Source: Nocardioides sp. LHD-245 (GTDB taxonomy: Bacteria; Actinomycetota; Actinomycetes; Propionibacteriales; Nocardioidaceae). From it: a stretch of 64,000 nucleotides of DNA. The stretch spans positions 62,001 to 126,000 of the forward strand of contig NZ_JAVFWN010000011.1 of assembly GCF_030929495.1 (NCBI RefSeq), read 5' to 3'. The position numbers were made by a program, and so were the translations under genes. Position 1 is the first letter of the stretch. The number at the start of each line of letters is the position of its first letter. Below, piece by piece: positions 61,613 through 64,000 of the stretch. The notes under the pieces are model-generated. The model saw only the letters and a program-made list of their open reading frames with translations, was not told where the DNA came from and did not search any database.

Positions 61613-62890
61613 TCACGGGATGTACAGCGTCGCCTTCACCGGGTTGTGGTCGGAGGCCATCGGGGTGGCGTAGCGGCCACCCGCGAGGGCCGCGAGGTTC
61701 TCCCACCGCGGCACCGTGATGCCGGGCGAGACGAAGATCCGGTCGACATGGGTCGGCCAGGTCGACGAGCGCGGCGGGTTGGTGTCGAAGCCGTGCGCGG
61801 AGTTGAGGTACGGGTAGGTGAGCTGCGCGGCGATGTCGACGGCGTCGGCGTAGCCGGCCGACTCCATCACCAGGCGCGGGGTGTCGGTCTGGCCACGGCG
61901 GTCCAGGCCGCGGTGGGAGTTGTAGTCGCCCAGCAGCACGGTCGGCACGCCCGGGAACGCGGAGGTCACCCGGTCGACGACGTACTTGGTCTCCTGCTGC
62001 CGCAGGCCGTCGGCGCCGCCCTTGCCGTCGCGGAGGTGGACGGCGCCGACCGCGACCTGCTTGCCGGTGCCGCGGTGCTGGATCAGCGCCTGGCAGAAGC
62101 CGTGGTCACGGTCGCCGAACATGGTGAAGCGGGTGCCCTTGCTGTTCTGCTTCTTTCCGACGACGGCGTACGCGCTGGTGCGCACATAGGCGGTCTGGCT
62201 GAACAGCTTGCGCTTCTTGCTCTTCTGGGTCTGGCAGGCCAGCGTGTAGCCGCGCTTCTTCATGACCTTGCCGATCCAGCGCTTCTTCTTGCCGTACTTG
62301 TGGGCGAGATGGCCCTCGACGAACACCATGACGTCGGCATTGACGCGGCCGATGTCCGCGACGACCTTCTTCTGGCGCTTCTTCCACTTCCAGCCCTTGT
62401 TGCAGTTCTTCTTGGCACCGCACGCGACGTTGAAGGTGGCCGCCGTCGTCGACAACGCGGTCGCCACGACGGCGCGCGAGGCCGGGGGCGTCACCTTGCA
62501 GGAGCGGGGGCCGCCGTTGCCGTTGCCCCTGCCGTCGCCGTTGACGACGACAGCGAAGCAGTAGGTCGTGTTCGGGGTCAGCTGCCGGATGTCGGCGTGG
62601 TTGCCGGCGATCCCGCCCAGCGTGATCCGGTGCGGGTCCTCGCCCGGGTAGGTGTCCGGTCCCGCCGTGGAGATCCAGACGTCGTACGACGAGGCGCCGG
62701 CGACCGGGTCCCAGTCGAGGTTGACGGTGACGGCGCCGCCGGTCACCTGCTGGCCGGAGACCCAGGGGGCGTCGGGGGTGGCCGCGGCCCGCGCCGGCGA
62801 GGCGGAGGCCAGGACCGCCAGCCCGAGGGCGAGGGCGGTGAGGAGCACGAGGGCATGACGACGTAGGGGGGTTGTCGAACTGGGAGCCAT
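61613..62890 (-). CDS. secreted endonuclease/exonuclease/phosphatase-family protein with FnIII domain
   Basis: 425 residues from ATG 62890 (AAGG site upstream). Signal peptide (LVLLTALALGLAVLASASPARA), a fibronectin-III-like domain (about 40-140), then a DNase-I-fold domain with VFVEGHLA, VGAVHLRDGKGG, LLGDYNSHRG, THVDRIFVSPG and SDHNPVKATL, the catalytic His/Asp/Asn set. An unusually Lys-rich insert (about 160-260) is present. Likely an extracellular nuclease or phosphodiesterase. Confidence 0.87.
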   Translation of the reverse strand: MAPSSTTPLRRHALVLLTALALGLAVLASASPARAAATPDAPWVSGQQVTGGAVTVNLDWDPVAGASSYDVWISTAGPDTYPGEDPHRITLGGIAGNHADIRQLTPNTTYCFAVVVNGDGRGNGNGGPRSCKVTPPASRAVVATALSTTAATFNVACGAKKNCNKGWKWKKRQKKVVADIGRVNADVMVFVEGHLAHKYGKKKRWIGKVMKKRGYTLACQTQKSKKRKLFSQTAYVRTSAYAVVGKKQNSKGTRFTMFGDRDHGFCQALIQHRGTGKQVAVGAVHLRDGKGGADGLRQQETKYVVDRVTSAFPGVPTVLLGDYNSHRGLDRRGQTDTPRLVMESAGYADAVDIAAQLTYPYLNSAHGFDTNPPRSSTWPTHVDRIFVSPGITVPRWENLAALAGGRYATPMASDHNPVKATLYIP

Positions 62891-62971
62891 AGATCTACCT
62901 TCTCGTGAAGTGGCACCAAATGTGGAGCGAAACAAGGAATCCGGTCGCGACCGTTCTCTTCGGCACGCGCG

Positions 62972-64000
62972 TCACCAAGGTGAGGGTTGATAGTCCTTGA
63001 CGAAGCAGCCGTAGAGATCGTCGCCGGCCTCGCCGCGCACGATCGGGTCGTAGACCCGGGCCGCCCCGTCGACCAGGTCGAGGGGCGCGTGCCAGCCCTC
63101 GGCGGCGATCCGCAGCTTCTCGTGGTGCGGCCGCTCGTCGGTGATCCAGCCGGTGTCGACGGCGGTCATCAGGATCTTGTCGGTCTCGAACATCTCGCCC
63201 GAGGACGTGCGCGTCATCATGTTCAGCGCGGCCTTGGCCATGTTGGTGTGCGGGTGCCCGGCGCCCTTGTAGCGGCGGGAGAACTGACCCTCCATCGCCG
63301 AGACGTTGACGATATATGCGCGGCGGGCACCGTTCTGCACCGCGGCCCGCAGCGCCGGGCGCAGCCGGGAGTTGATCAGGAAGGGCGCGATCGAGTTGCA
63401 GAACTGCACCTCGAGCAGCTCCAGCGGGTCGACCTGGTCGAGGACCTGGGTCCAGGAGTTGTTGTCCTGGATGTCGGGGATGAGCCCGCCCGCGTCGACA
63501 GCCGTGCCGGCGAGGTGGGCCTCCAACGAGGCGTTGCCGGCCTTGAGCGCCAGCGCGGTGAGCGACGCGGCGTTGTGGGAGGCCAGGGCGGACTCGGCCG
63601 ACTCCCCCTCGTGGTGGGCGACGGCATGGTCGGCCAGGGCGCCGGCGATCGCCGCCGGGTGCGCCTCGGAGATCGAGTCGAACGCCACCATCTCGGGCAG
63701 CTCCCTGACTCCGAGCGCTGAGGCGGTCGGCAGCGGCGCCAGCTCGCCCTCGGTGAGGTGCGTGTAGGCGCCCGGGAGGCGTCGTACGGTCTGGCAGGCG
63801 TTGTTGATGATGATGTCGAGCGGGCCGTCGGCCGCTACGTCGTCGGTCAGCGAGATCACCTGGGTGGGGTCGCGCAGGTCGATGCCGACGATCTTGAGCC
63901 GGTGCAGCCAGTCGGCCGCGTCCTCCATCGCGGCGAACCTGCGCACGGCGTCCTTCGGGAACCGGGTGGTGATCGTGGTGTGCGCGCCGTCGCGGAGCAG
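62972..64000 (-). CDS. SDR-family oxidoreductase (5' end outside window)
   Basis: The reverse frame is open to the window edge (RDGAHTTITTRFPKDAVRRF at the top), so the start and part of the nucleotide-binding fold are missing. DIIINNACQTVRR (NNAG-like), YIVNVSAMEGQFSRRYKGAG, HPHTNMAKAALNMMTRTS (SxxxK region) and TAVDTGWITDERPH. The family-typical Tyr of Y-x3-K appears to be Thr here. Long insert (about 80 residues) before the Ser motif. Substrate unknown. Confidence 0.85.
   Translation of the reverse strand: MLRDGAHTTITTRFPKDAVRRFAAMEDAADWLHRLKIVGIDLRDPTQVISLTDDVAADGPLDIIINNACQTVRRLPGAYTHLTEGELAPLPTASALGVRELPEMVAFDSISEAHPAAIAGALADHAVAHHEGESAESALASHNAASLTALALKAGNASLEAHLAGTAVDAGGLIPDIQDNNSWTQVLDQVDPLELLEVQFCNSIAPFLINSRLRPALRAAVQNGARRAYIVNVSAMEGQFSRRYKGAGHPHTNMAKAALNMMTRTSSGEMFETDKILMTAVDTGWITDERPHHEKLRIAAEGWHAPLDLVDGAARVYDPIVRGEAGDDLYGCFVKDYQPSPW

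Noticed and set aside
1..64000. CRISPR arrays, tRNA/rRNA genes, insertion sequences or prophage
   Set aside because: No regular spacer arrays, no tRNA-like cloverleaf I could recognise, no transposase or phage structural genes except the lone tail-collar gene, which occurs in non-phage clusters.

Overview
This 64 kb window comes from a high-GC Gram-positive chromosome, most likely an actinobacterium of the Nocardioides/Nocardioidaceae type. That placement is an inference. It rests on the very GC-rich coding, frequent GTG starts, start codons placed 6-8 nt after a TAGNNT hexamer (leaderless genes), a 13E12/DUF222 HNH gene, actinobacterial LexA boxes, a DosR/DosS-like dormancy pair, a fused CydDC and a 600-residue DmdC-like acyl-CoA dehydrogenase. 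I see no insertion sequence, prophage, tRNA, rRNA or CRISPR array.

Layout. 1-8.9 kb: a truncated phage-tail-collar (MdpB-like) gene lies downstream of a giant secreted RTX/cadherin/beta-helix protein. A NarL-type response regulator is divergent from it, followed by a receiver-only regulator with a histidine kinase that carries a C-terminal TerB-like domain. A 7-2-7 palindrome recurs upstream of both regulator transcription units, suggesting one regulon. 9-16.7 kb: mixed metabolic genes (quinone reductase, DHFR-like reductase, cupin plus flavoprotein oxidase, acyltransferase, DUF488), two small gene relics, a DUF429-RelA/SpoT fusion and an Lrp/AsnC regulator. 16.8-26.6 kb: polyamine uptake (potDABC) and catabolism (aminotransferase, aldehyde dehydrogenase, saccharopine-dehydrogenase-like enzyme, FAD amine oxidase). 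Its two divergent control regions share an 11-bp motif, and a 22-bp-period inverted repeat array ends the transporter operon.

27.8-34.6 kb: a complete type I Wadjet (JetABCD/EptABCD) anti-plasmid system. 34.7-39.9 kb: small accessory genes, including a HAD phosphatase, a frameshifted 13E12 HNH gene under a perfect LexA box, a DUF6924 protein, a glutathionyl-hydroquinone-reductase-like enzyme and a Phd/PIN toxin-antitoxin pair with its own palindrome. 40-48.8 kb: acyl-CoA dehydrogenase, a seven-bladed RCC1 secreted protein, a leaderless S24-like gene whose start codon lies inside a second LexA box, ArsR/AHSA1, a 5'-3' exonuclease, arginine deiminase and a carboxyltransferase.

48.8-60.5 kb: a dormancy/low-oxygen block with a DosS-like GAF kinase, a DosR-like regulator, a flavin/F420-type oxidase, an Acg-like nitroreductase, cytochrome bd (cydA, cydB), a single-chain CydDC transporter and two tandem universal stress proteins. 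60.5-64 kb: a GH114-type hydrolase with a UBP zinc-finger protein, a secreted DNase-I-fold nuclease with a lysine-rich insert, and a truncated SDR whose catalytic tyrosine is not conserved.
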